Source: Hydractinia symbiolongicarpus (Eukaryota > Cnidaria > Hydrozoa > Anthoathecata > Hydractiniidae). Taken from it: 64,000 nucleotides of DNA. Both the position numbers and the translations under genes were made by a program. The number at the start of each line of letters is the position of its first letter. Position 1 is the first letter of the stretch. Below the pieces are notes generated by a model. The model did not search any database. It was not told the DNA's origin and was given only the letters and a program-made list of their open reading frames with translations. The stretch spans positions 12,646,001 through 12,710,000 of the forward strand of contig NC_079887.1 in assembly GCF_029227915.1 (NCBI RefSeq). The letters run 5' to 3'. Positions 1 to 10,903 of the stretch are shown one piece after another.

Positions 1-657
1 TAACCAATGGTTTAAGAAATTGAACTCTTGAAATCGAAAATATCTGCATATTTCGAAAGAAAATGAAAATACCTCTGGTACGAAATGTCTACTAGAAGTA
101 GAAGGTGCGATTACTGCACACCATAGAGATAGTCTTACAGACAATAACTAAATCTTTACAAAGAATACTTACAAATAATTTTTTTCTTTCAAAAATCATG
201 TTAAAACCTAATAACGATATTATGCTAAAATAATGTGATGCATTTTCGTTTAAAATGAAAATACCATAAGAGTATTTTACATTCCCTTACAAATTTTATA
301 AAAAATAAATTGTATATGATATATTAAGAATAAAAAAACCATTACTTACTATAACAATGAGTAATTAATTTCTATTGTCTGTATGTTACAAAGAACTTAC
401 CCATATGTAAATCTATTCAGGTAAATCATTTTTATCAAAATGTCATTGCTGGAAATGGCTTAGATAGTCAATCAATTAAAAGCTCAAAAGTAAAAAATTA
501 GACAGCAAGAAAAATGGCTCCTGTTTGTGCAAATGAGTAGCACAAATATTTCACTTGAATTTAGTCATTGGTCAATACTGGATTTTTTAGAGAACAAATT
601 TTTACAAAATCAAGATTGCGAAAAGTAGTTTTACATAAAATTAATTACTTTAAATTA
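1..657. other. AT-rich stretch without recognisable gene
   Basis: I see no coding exon, RNA gene or mobile-element terminus here. It lies just beyond the stop codon of the BTB gene on the minus strand, so it may hold that gene's 3' untranslated region, but I see no clear AATAAA in the expected place. Confidence 0.4.
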
Positions 658-2986
658 TTAATCCTTTCGTGCCAACACCATTACAAAATTTATTAATTTA
701 TCTTCTTCATAATGAGAATAACAATGTTTATTCTTCTCTTTAAACTTCAGTTTCAGCCTTTGTTGAAAGATACATGCTTTCGTATCCAATGTTAGCATAT
801 CGAATTGAGGACACTTTTCCATACACACCCAGCAAAAATAACATTCGTCTGCGAAAAGCTTCTTCTTCAAATCAAGCAGGTCATGAACCTCAGACAGGTA
901 AAGAAAATAAACAGCCTCCTCTTATCATTTATCTCTTCGCTGAGCAAGAATTTTTCAATGTGGTGTTTAATCCAGGTTACATCATACTCGTCACAAAGCA
1001 TGAGAACTTCTTCCCAATTTTTTTTATTGCTTTCAATGTAAATTTCGATGTACATACTCAAACAAATGAAGTGATAAAATTTAACAAGTGCATTTTTTAA
1101 CAAACTCCTTATTATACACTGAATCTTCATCAGGCAGAGCTTTTGCACATCCATGCAAAAATATTTGGTTGTTTGTGACAAATCAAGGTAAATAGATTTT
1201 TATCTTTAAAATGTGTACATTTTTACTTGAAGCATTACCTATCAAAACGCAATTTTATCTCTAATTTCATTGGCATGTATCCTGAATAAAAGATAACAAT
1301 GTTACGTTATAACTTTCATATTCAATATTGACACATTAAAAATGTTTATCACACTAAAATAATATCTCTTTTTTACTTTTTTGCTTCTTTTACTCATCTA
1401 GGCGAATATTATTTTCAGCTACAGTAGACGTCCGTTAATTCGAACACGCAAGGGACTAAATTATTTATTCGAATTAACGAATGTTCGGATTATCGAAAGT
1501 TCAGAAAAAACAAGAATTTTAATAAACGTTTAAAGGTTTTATGCTTTAATTACAATTTTACTACAGATTTTTATGAAAATCTTTTAACGTTGTTTGCCTG
1601 CCGATGGGCAAGGCCTCCAAATTCCTTGTAAACTTCATTTTATTGGAATTGCCAATTTAATTGATAAATTGAAAACTTTTGTTCATTTTCCCTAAAATTT
1701 TATTTATCGATGCACAAAAGTTCGAATTAACGAGCATAATGTAGCCTTGGGACTAAAAAATTGTTCGAATTAGCGAAATGTTCGAATTATCGGAGTTCGA
1801 ATTAAGCAGCTCAAAATATAAGACTTTATTAAACCAAACTCAAGGGGCATGGCAATTTGTTCGAAATAATGGAATGTTGGAATTAAGCGGCATTCGAAGT
1901 AACGGACGTCTACTGTATATATATAAACAAAAAATGCACTGTCGAATCAACTGGTAATGAAGTAACAAAGTTACTTTTTTATTATTTTTTCACAATAAAT
2001 TTTGACATTCTTTTTTCCTTTTAATTCTCTCTGTTTCTCTGTGACATATAAATGCGATTATATTGTCATCAATTTTCTACGACGACGGCTAATAAACATC
2101 TTTACGAAAATGTTTCATATTTTCATTTCTTTAAAAAAGCAACTTACGCAACTAAAGTAATTACATTATATTCACATTAAATTAACTTTTATTTTTCTTT
2201 TTCCTGTGTTTTTTTTGCGTTTCTGGGTAATTCGACTGTTGTCTATATGATTGGAAAAAGTTTTTCGTATTTCATCTTGGAATCACGCGATAACTAGTAC
2301 TTATACTTAAATATTTACATGCTTTTTATGGGATAAGCCTGTCGGATTTTTTTTTAATAATTAGTGTTCTTATTAATAAGGATTCATTGTTAGGACAGAC
2401 ATGACATGACTTTTTTTTAATTCCAAAAATAAGCTATACCAAAATGTGTAAAATTATTTCTCCTTTAGTGTATAAAAATTAAAAACCCATTTAAAATTCA
2501 ACCGATATAGGTGATATTTCGTGACATATTTGTTATTTATACCTTACAGTTGTTTGTCTCACTTATGTAAAAGCAACTTCTCGTCATTCCTCGAATAAAC
2601 AATAATTCCCATATTTTTTTGTTATTCGCCAAATGGAAATTTAATAATTCAACTAAATTTTTCCCATGGTAAAGCTCATAAAAGGCAAGTCCGATGTACT
2701 AACAAATAACTCAATTCTACATACCGTTAACAGTCGCACCAAGTGATGGGTAAAAGAATTTCAAAAATTCAATAACATATCTAGCTTTCTTATTCTTCAA
2801 TTCAACTCTTTTGCTTATTCCTTCAACAAAATTTACATCCAACATTGTTTTAAAGACTGGTGAGCCATCACTTAATATCTGTGAATGCAAATGTAACTCC
2901 CATTCTTCTACGATCATAATAACATCAGCATTACTGCGTACTCCTGCTGCAAAGGGATTAATAAAAACATCTACATCTTCTGTCAT
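658..2986 (-). pseudogene. BTB/POZ-domain gene, downstream part frameshifted
   Basis: Exon 2986..2725 starts with ATG (MTEDVDVF) and encodes most of a BTB/POZ fold. The core is recognisable: a DVIMIVEE strand, the ELHLHSQILS helix and SPVFKTML, typical of BTB domains that mediate dimerisation or Cullin-3 adaptor contacts. It ends in phase 1 at a good GTATGT donor (AACG|GTATGT). A second coding stretch, about 1060..658, continues the domain: EEVLMLCDEYDV is a BTB tail, then AVYFLYLSEVHDLLDLKKKL and a Cys-containing C-terminus ending at a TAA at 660..658. Between about 930 and 912 the reading frame must shift: one frame ends soon after SEEINDKR, and the correct continuation is in another frame with stops directly upstream. 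I also found no phase-compatible acceptor. This suggests a decayed copy, though a sequencing indel or a missed short intron would look the same. An AG directly upstream (TTCTATAG at about 3000) could join a 5' untranslated exon. Confidence 0.55.
1422..1915. mobile_element. pogo/Tigger-like MITE in the BTB intron
   Basis: A 494-bp non-coding element is bounded by inverted repeats that both begin CAGTAGACGTCCGTTA and continue into TTCGAA, with one mismatch over about 23 bp. TA dinucleotides flank both ends (1420-1421 and 1916-1917), the target duplication of Tc1/mariner/pogo elements. Subterminal TTCGAATTA motifs recur inside. No transposase frame remains. Confidence 0.87.
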
Positions 2987-3445
2987 TTTCACTGATAACT
3001 ATAGAAAAACATATAAAAGGTCTTTCTTTATGCAGTCTTAAAGTAAAAAAGTTTTCTAAATGTGATAACCATATTTCCAACTCAATTACTCAGGTTTTAT
3101 AAAAAAAACTACAGGCATATTTATAATTTCTAAAAAGCATACCTACCAAGTAAATATTCCTAACATCAAACATATATGCTAATCACCATCCACAAAAATC
3201 TTATCTGTTGCAAGAACGCACTACTAACGCCCTTTCTTAAAGAACCTTATTTATATTATAGTAAAAGCACTGGAATCTCTTCCAAACAGGCTATATTGAT
3301 ATTATTTATATTGCTTTAAACGTCTGTTGCTGCAAATATTTTGTAAATCTCCTACATATATTTATTAAAGGAGTAGTGTCATAAAGCTTTTAAAAAAAGT
3401 TTAGCAGATTCCAAGTATAAAAAAAAGTTTAGAAATATAGTTATA
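2987..3445. other. gap between BTB gene and Helitron, no gene seen
   Basis: AT-rich sequence between the BTB start and the Helitron 3' end. It probably contains the BTB promoter or 5' untranslated region; nothing specific can be recognised. Confidence 0.35.
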
Positions 3446-3480
3446 CTAGCCGGGTAAACCCGGCGTCGAAACGCCGGGGT
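3446..3480 (-). repeat. Helitron 3' terminal hairpins and CTAG end
   Basis: Two perfect inverted repeats, with 7-bp and 6-bp stems, sit directly next to each other, and the second abuts CTAG on the minus strand. GC richness contrasts with the AT-rich surroundings. This is the classical Helitron termination signal. Confidence 0.82.
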
Positions 3481-4189
3481 AAGCCATCAGTGACGAAGAA
3501 ACGTAGAAAGAAAAACATACCTTACATAATTCCGGCCTTAAATTTCTAAAGCAGAAATTCATTTTTGATGTTATCTACAAAAAAAAGGAAAAAATCAACA
3601 CTTATGCAGATACAAAATTGATAGGTTCAGGGAAGAATACAATGGCCGGGTAATAGTAAATAAAAAACTCTCTATATTATCAATTATTAAAACAACTATA
3701 ACTGTACTATAACTGTACTATAATAACAACTTAACGGTATGAAGAAAAAACAAAAATACGCTAATAGGCAGCAAACATAGTTTCTTAATTTTTGACAAAA
3801 GTTTTTTAAGTATCAAATTTTTGGAAATAAGATATAAATATTAAAAATATTGATACTAACTATGCATCAGACTATACAAACACTATTACTTTATCTGCAA
3901 AATATTGATGATCAAAAATTGACTTTAATGCGAAACTATGAAAAAGTAAGCAAACTTTGAGAGAAGACTTATAAAGAGATGAAATTTAATGCAAACTACA
4001 TGTCAAAACTGGAAAAATTATGGAACAATATTAAAGAGATAATAAAAAATAAATACAATTGAAACGCAAGTAATATCGATCACTGACACACAGGGGAGTG
4101 AAATATTTCAAAATCAATTAAAGTATTTTAAAGTATATATGAAAGTGGTTACCGATCAACGGTATTCCACCTTAATAGAACACATCCCC

Positions 4190-4345
4190 TGTTGTATCAG
4201 GATCGATTTCGCCCCTTCTTCGCGAGTAGGATGCCCAGGCTGCTCCCGCCAGCGGAAGCCCTCGCGGTCCCTGCCCCCGAGGCGACGCCACACAAGGTAT
4301 GACGCCCTTGACCTGGGTCCTGGGTTGCCTCTGCGACACCGCAGG
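4190..4345. other. GC-rich patch inside the Helitron 3' region
   Basis: About 155 bp with markedly higher GC than its flanks, for example CCCTCGCGGTCCCTGCCCCC. It is open in the plus frame 4139..4357 but the translated Arg/Pro-rich text matches no family I know. Captured foreign DNA inside the Helitron is one possibility; none is proven. Confidence 0.35.
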
Positions 4346-4475
4346 TATGCTTTGTAAGATAGATCCTAAAATACGAAAAAGATTATACTATATAAAAATG
4401 AACTTAAATATATAAATATAAGACTCAATTTTTTCAATGCAACAATGTGATGAGAATATGTGAGAGAATTAGAAC

Positions 4476-4721
4476 TTATGGTATGGTAATAAAAGGGTGC
4501 CTTATCGTGCTAAGGTTTTTCTGACTTGATGCAGGTGTTGTTGTCGTTGTCGCTGTGGTTGTTGTTGTTGCAGCTGTAGTTGTTGTGGCAACTGATGTTG
4601 CAAGTGACGCTGTTACTGCTGTTGTTGTGGATGTTTCGCTTCCAGACGATAGTCGTGGTGAAGCAGCAGTGTTTTCACTGCCAAACTTTTTATAAAGTGA
4701 CATTTTTAGGTAGCCTAAAAA
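4476..4721 (-). CDS. Thr/Ala-rich small reading frame of unknown meaning
   Basis: Starting at MSLYKKFGSENTAASP, about 81 codons run through a Ser/Thr-rich segment made largely of ACA/ACT codon runs, ending HPFITIP. I do not recognise it. The bias comes from a degenerate trinucleotide repeat (TTG/TTGTCG on the plus strand), so it may not be coding. It sits within the Helitron limits on the same strand as the replicase, where a second Helitron frame or captured exon could lie. Confidence 0.22.
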   Translation of the reverse strand, partial: FLGYLKMSLYKKFGSENTAASPRLSSGSETSTTTAVTASLATSVATTTTAATTTTTATTTTTPASSQKNLSTIRHPFITIP

Positions 4722-5559
4722 TAAATTATTATTTAAATAAAGTTGCATGAATATAAGGAAGACATAATTTGCACAACTGAATATACATATACAGTTACAT
4801 AAATATTGATTGCCTTAAGTAAAGGGAGACGATATATAATTCCTGCAAACAGAATACCTCTAAGGCAACCCTGGCTTTCAGTTTGTGAACTTTAACTGGA
4901 CTTTAAAAAAGTGAATTTAGTAGAATAAAGTTCTTTAAGTTAGAAAGGGCTACAAAGTTTTAAATTTAATCACCCTTAAATTAAATTATGTTTATATAAT
5001 TGCGAGCTCGAAAAATTTGTTTATTTATAAATCCAGCTAAAATTGACGTAACGGGGTGCACCTCGAGAAGGTAAGCCATTGGATTTCGCACCCCACCTAT
5101 GAGAGAAGAAAAACATACATTTGCACAATAAAATATGACGCAAATTCTCACAGGCAGTGGACAACAATATTTTACAGTGTAGGAGATAGAGGTTCTTCTA
5201 AGAGGATATACAATTTAGTTTAGCAACACCGCGTGCGACAACTGTGTGCCACAAAGATCAAGTAGACGCGGCACTTGTTCAGGCGTAAACACACACTTTA
5301 ATCATTGAAGTTGAGAAACTATCTCCGATTAAAGCTAGAGACAGAACATGCTAACACTGTCAACACACCTATTAAGGCATGAGAACACCTGAAACCCATC
5401 ATATAATGGTCACGTAGGCAATACACAACTTTGATAAGCACCAAATCAAAATTGTAAGTTGCTTATTAAAATTATGTGATTGCAGGGTAATGTTACAGGC
5501 AACATAACACTAACCAATACTTGAAAACTTAGTGTTGCATCAAAGCAAAACATGAAAAA

Positions 5560-6725
5560 TTATAATACTTGTGGAAAAACAATATTTTTTGTAAAACACC
5601 TATCTCCTACATAACCTTGCTTAAAAGTATTAACAATCTGTACCTTTACTGCTTGGAATGACCGAGCACGTGAAAATGCAACATAAAGTTGGCCATGACT
5701 AAAGCAAGGTCTACGTAAAAATTTCTCAAAAGTTTGGCCCTGACTCTTATTTATAGTCAATGCGTAAGACAGTCTTAAAGGAAATTGGGTGCGTTTAATT
5801 TGAAAGGGTAGATTTGTATCATTTGGACAGAGGGACACTCTCGGAATTATGACACGATCACCTCTACGAATACCAGTACGAATTTCACAATCGATAACAT
5901 TTGCACGCAGATTACGAACCATTAACCTTGTACCATTACAAAGACCGTCTTTAAGGGACAGATTTCTCAACAACATTACAACACATCCAGCTTTGACATT
6001 CAATTGATGTGGTGGCATACCACTTGGAGTTAAGGAATTAATAAACTCTATTGGATATAAATCAATTTCTTCTTGATCATCCGAAACAGCAGAGTCGATA
6101 CTGTAATACGTACGGGTATCGCCAGGAATCTGATTCAAAATCTGTTCATTCATTTCCAACGCTTCTTCGTTGGTTGGAGTTAATATGACACAACGTGAAA
6201 ATTCCATATGATCAAATTCACTAAAAATAAAAGTAACAATATTTTCATTAGGTTGCAGCACACATTTATGTGGAATTTCAATGCAACCTTGATTTGGATC
6301 ATCTGGTTTTTGTGGCACCTGACCACTACCAAGGTTTAAAAGAAATTCAGCAAAGACTTGCTCTCCATCTCCAGCTCTCATGTTCGTGTGGAGGTGAAAA
6401 ATTCGAGTCAAGGGCCAAAGTACTGAGCTTTTTAAACAAACTTCTACAATTTGTGCAGGTCCAGCTCTTCTGACAACAGGCAGTACTTGACGGAAATCTC
6501 CTCCCAAAAGAAAAACTTTACCTGCAAAGGGAATTTCACTATTACATATATCCCTAAACATTCTGTCAATTGCTTCCAAAGCATATTTAGGTATCATGCT
6601 GGCTTCATCAAATATAATGATGTCCTGTCTTCTTAAAAATGCTGCATGGTCACTATTGGGTTTTATATTACATGTACAACCGTCTAAAACAGGGACTATT
6701 AACTTGAAAAGAGAATGCAGTCTTA
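5560..6725 (-). pseudogene. Helitron replicase, C-terminal PIF1-type helicase
   Basis: From about 6725 the frame carries the remaining superfamily-1 helicase motifs in order: Walker B IIIFDEASM, motif III LLGGDFRQVLPV, then LTPTNEEAL, NGTRLMV, LRLSYALTINKSQGQTF, and motif VI with LYVAFSRARS. It ends FPQVL with TAA at 5560. The frame is open upstream to 6849, but residues before HSLFKL do not match the family, consistent with the frameshift near 6720. Length and motif set are otherwise complete, so the inactivation looks recent. Confidence 0.88.
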
Positions 6726-8330
6726 CCATTCTGCAATAATGTAGCAGCAATACCTGTCCAGGCACAAGTAGCAACACACAGATTTCTCGCAATAACTTCC
6801 TTAATAATGTAATTATATGTAAAAGTTTTACCTGTGCCACCTGGCCCATCTAGGAAGAAAATATTGGCAACATTAATGTTATTATTGATGACAGCATTTA
6901 GAATAGAATCGGCTACATGAAGTTGCTCAGCATTTAACAAAGGCCTGATATTTAGAGCCTCCTGCCTCATTTCTTCAGCATTTGGCAAATCATCAAGAAA
7001 GGCTTCCTGTAAAGCAGGAAGACCAAAATCAGTAAGACGCTTACCAAATTGCTGAATAACACCTTTAATTTTACCTAGCACCATTTGTTCTGCCTGTACT
7101 TCAGGGTGGTGACGTAAGTATTCCTCCATCATTGCAGCACGGAAGGTTTCCCACAATTCATGTGGGTTATTCGGTTCACCGTGAATCAATATAAAAGAAA
7201 AGGCTTTTCTTATTTTAGATGGAGAAGCATATTCCACCAACTCATTCATGGTGCCAATCCAAAGATTGTCATCAGCTAACAATCCTCGTGCTAAGCATGC
7301 ATCCCTAAAAGAAGCATAAAAATTTTCTTCGAAATGTCTTAAGTCGTCAAAAGACGTAGCACCAGGGACATGCAATAAAAGGACACGCAAAAAATATCTT
7401 TCACCTTCGCGGATACTGGCATTATACATTCTACTTACTATCTTTTCAGCACCGCGTTGCCTAACTACCCACCGTTTTTGTTGTTGCGTATTTCGAAAAA
7501 CAAAGTGGTAAGGTACTTCAGTGTACAAAAATCGTTGTGCATGCTGGTCCTGCTGATTTAATTGAAACCAGGCTGTTAACATCGTCTTAGAATTTTCAGC
7601 CCTGTCAGCAGCAACAGCCTCGTTGCCTTCCCTAAAAAACACTTGTTGGTGATTTGGAAGGTGAACAGGAAGTCTTATGATGGAATGACTCTGAGTATGC
7701 ATAGGAAATTCACAGTGGCACCAAGTTGCTTCAGGTGCAGATACATATCTAGCATCTAAGAATGTTGTTACTTCATCATGATCGATGCGCTCATTGATTT
7801 CTATATGTGCAGTATCATAACCTTTGTAAACATATTTATACAAATACTTAACACTTTTAATTGACACACATGCTTCCAAGTTAATATGTGTCATATATTT
7901 TTTACATAGAAAAGGGTTATAAGGCACAACCCACCTATTATCAACATCCAAGTTTCGAATTCTTACCGTTCTTCCATTATCAGGACGATGGTACATGGGA
8001 TAACCGTCTACATTGATAACAGTTCCATCATTAAATTGCTTAGGAAAATGCTTAGTACACTCACCCTCTTTCATGCACGGAGATGTATTATTAAGGTGGC
8101 CACATGGCCCATGGATCATGCATGACTTTATTATATCATACAGTTCGGCATCTTGGTTTTGATCCGGAATCTGTGCACAAATTAATGAGTCAATATCATC
8201 AGCATTTCGTAATTTAAACTCATTGTGTAGATGTAAAAGCATATGAACATGCGGTAAACCTCTCTTCTGAAATTCAATAACATCTACATGTGCACACAGA
8301 ACACCTAATACAAAGCAAGTAAATTTAATT
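6668..8330 (-). pseudogene. Helitron replicase, HUH/Tyr motifs and start of helicase
   Basis: The frame picks up from the break near 8330 and carries the Rep metal-binding motif GLPHVHMLLHLHNEF (HVH), then a Cys-containing segment with HGPCG and KHFPKQF. The two-tyrosine catalytic motif follows in VKYLYKYVYKGYD. The PIF1-like helicase begins at about 6960 with the Walker A motif GPGGTGKTFTYNYI. The frame terminates at 6668 shortly after AWTGIAATLL, because one base is missing or extra near 6720. The matching HSLFKL sequence and the rest of the helicase lie in another frame. Confidence 0.87.
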
Positions 8331-10095
8331 TAAAGACCCTTGCAACCAAATCTGGTCTATCAGAAGCAGATTGACCAGGTAACAAATTAGTAACAATTTC
8401 TGGCCATTTTGGATTGCATGTAAAAGTCAAGAACAAATCTGGCTTACCTTTTTTTGAAACCAATGCCATTGCATCAAGATACAACTGATGCATGTTGCGG
8501 GGTGAGCCGGAAAAGGTAGAAGGCAAGACAACAACATTACCTGTCTGTAAGTTACGTTGATCTGCAGCATTTTGGAGGTAATCCAGAAGTCCTTGGTAGG
8601 ACTCTGCTCGAAGCTGATTTTGATTTCGTCTAATAAATGCATGCCGTTGGCCTTCAACTTTAACATATGCATCTACTAAAAATTGCTGAATCAATTTGCC
8701 TGCTAGATGAAGGGCAGAAAATTCTCGCCTAATAGCAATGCGGTAAATATAATATTCCAACTGGGTTAGCCTATTTCTTACTCCAGTTGCATGCTCCCTG
8801 ACGTGGGCCATGTTTTGGTCCCAACCAGGGTCACCACGTGGAAATAAAATAGGATACATCATAGGATCAATATTGCATGATATATGAGGGATTTGCCGCA
8901 AAGGTTGATTACGTAAATAAACAACAATATCTCTTGCAGCAGGAGGTGCTCCATCATTACCAACAAAGATGGCAGCAACTTCCTGATGCAGAGGTGCATT
9001 ATACCTTCTGCGATCATTACCCTCGCGCATTACCATACTTACAACGGAAGGCTGTCTGTTTTCTGCTGCTGCTCTGGCTGTTTCTTCACGTTCCACTTCA
9101 GCCATATTTCTATAAGCTGCAGCATATGGAGAATCCCTGTTAAGAACATCTTGAATTATCTGCATTGTTTCACGATTACAATGAGCATGTGTCGGATTCT
9201 CAATACGCATGTTTAAGCCAGCTGCAGCCTCTACAATATACAATTGGCTAAAATTAGGTACTTCATTCTGAGCAGGTAATAAAGCACCATACCTGTGAAA
9301 TAATTGACCACATATTCTAAAACAGGGGGGTCCATGACCTGGTGGTGGTCGAATGTTTGCTGTCAAAGAAGCAAAACTAAATGCATTATTGTATACTCTG
9401 ATATACTTACGAAACTGTTTAGCTTGGGCAGAGTCGTTGCTTAACAATTCACGTATTTCAGCAGGAAATTGTAATATAGCAGGCAGGGCCACTTTGCCAT
9501 TGTGACAACACTTAAAATGATTTTCATTATTAAATTTAATAGCTCGACAATGCTCACACACAATAGTAAACTCACCTGCAGAATGTGTGGGAGGTAAAAC
9601 ATTGTTAATCCTAGCTAAATTTAGTAAACGCGGAGCCCTAACTCGATGACGCAAAACATCCGCTCTACGCCTTACTGCAGCTTGTTGGGGTAATTCATTT
9701 TCTCTATTCAGAGCCCTAGCTACTCGATGACGCAAAACATCTGCTCTACGTCTTACTGCAGCTTGTTGGGGTAATTCATTTTCTCTATTCACACGATGAC
9801 GTTGTACATCTACCTGTTGGCGAGCGTTTGCGTCTTCTACATTTTCTGCTGCTCGTCTTGCATTTTGGCGTAGAGCATTTGCCGCTCTACGCTGTTGGGC
9901 CTGTTCTAAAGTTTCATTGGCCCTTTGTACCCTGTGACGTTTAACATCAAGACTTCTGCGCGCGTCAACAACATCCAAATCATTATGTAGGCGGGGAATT
10001 GCATAATTATGATCAACATTCACAACAGCGTTTTCATGGGGAACATTATTTGCATAGTTATGTTCCAATAAAATAAATTCTGGAGGAACATTCAT
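8305..10095 (-). pseudogene. Helitron replicase, N-terminal and first Rep part
   Basis: A 596-codon frame starts MNVPPEFILLEHNYANN. The first 180 residues are Arg/Ala-rich and contain two near-identical copies of a block with NRENELPQQAAVRRRADVLR. Further on is the Helitron_like_N region, with LPSTFSGSPRNMHQLYLDAM and the first Rep motif FTCNPKWPEI near the end. The frame runs into TAG right after VARVFKLN. A different frame then continues with FVLGVLCAHVDVIEF and the HUH motif, so an indel near 8320-8345 broke the gene. A rolling-circle transposase of this kind nicks and transfers DNA using the HUH histidines and tyrosines; this reading is from the family, not tested here. Confidence 0.85.
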
Positions 10096-10156
10096 GTTAA
10101 CCCTGGCAACTTAAAACGAAATAATAAAAATTTATGTGGCAAAGAAATTCTCCTCC

Positions 10157-10178
10157 TAGCTGGCTAGCTAGCCAGCTA
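10157..10178. repeat. 22-nt perfect palindrome upstream of the replicase start
   Basis: A perfect 22-nt palindrome centred on GCTAGC (with AGCTGG and CCAGCT arms) lies 62 bp upstream of the Helitron replicase ATG, in its leader. Function unknown. Confidence 0.6.
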
Positions 10179-10903
10179 AGGTAATGTAATAGAAATGCAA
10201 AGTAACAAAAAAGACCGAAAAGTATATCCTAAGTATATAAAAAGTCTTCCCAGAGGTACAAAAAAGCAAGAAACGATGCAAATTATAGTAAAGAAACTTT
10301 CCTTGACACCTTGCTCAGTCTTCTTGCTATCTTCGGTCCGTTGAATTCTCTTTCGCCAGAGCGCGATATGTTCCCAACGTTGCAAACGGACAGAAACCCG
10401 GGGCAAAGCTCAAGGGAACAATAACGTCTGTGAAATAAGGCTCGTTGATTGGTTTGTTTTGAAACTGTATAATACGCCAATAGCGGGAAAATAATATGGA
10501 GTTTTCTCCACAGTGCGGAACAGCGCGTATTTTTCGTGCTTATTTTGAAAATTTCGTGTTTCCGTTACTGGACACTATTATTAATATTATTAATATTACT
10601 ATTATTAAAGAGACAATTAAATGACGTCATCAGAAGGTTTATATAATACTATTGCTGTGAAGTTTACTTGTATTAGACAAATTTTATTACAATGTCCAAA
10701 CTACGTTTTCTGTTTAAATTGTCTAGATTTAAAAAGAAATAAGCAACATCCTACTGGCATGTTAAACATTTCTGTCATGGTAAGTTGCATTATTCCTATA
10801 TTTTTATCCTTTTATTAGTTTTAGTTTTCTGTCCTAAAACAAAACAGTACGTAGCACATAATCTCATTTAAAAGAATAATTATATCACTAGACAATAAAA
10901 ATG

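Larger units (their letters stand above)
3446..10611 (-). mobile_element. Helitron, formerly autonomous, about 7.2 kb
   Basis: The minus strand shows the Helitron layout from 5' to 3'. The 5' end is TCTTTAATAATAG at 10611. Rep (HUH endonuclease) and PIF1-type helicase regions lie at 10095..5560. The 3' end has two consecutive GC-rich hairpins followed by CTAG at 3449..3446 and then T, as expected for insertion between A and T. The terminal hairpin is GCCGGG-TTTA-CCCGGC, preceded by CCCGGCG-TTTCGA-CGCCGGG. There is no target duplication to check, as usual for this class. The coding part is broken by two frameshifts (see its parts), so this copy is not autonomous now. A similar but weaker terminus-like stretch near 5031-5110, sharing the GTAAGCCAT and GAAGAAAAACATAC words with 3476-3520, leaves the true 3' end uncertain: the element could end near 5030, with 3446-5030 belonging to a related nested copy. 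Confidence 0.8.

Noticed and set aside
4380-4410. TATACTATATAAAAATG, resembling a common Helitron 5' end on the plus strand
   Set aside because: No preceding TC in place and no matching 3' end; AT-rich chance likely.
9000-9216. Plus-strand frames across 8877-9216
   Set aside because: Antisense shadows of the Helitron replicase.
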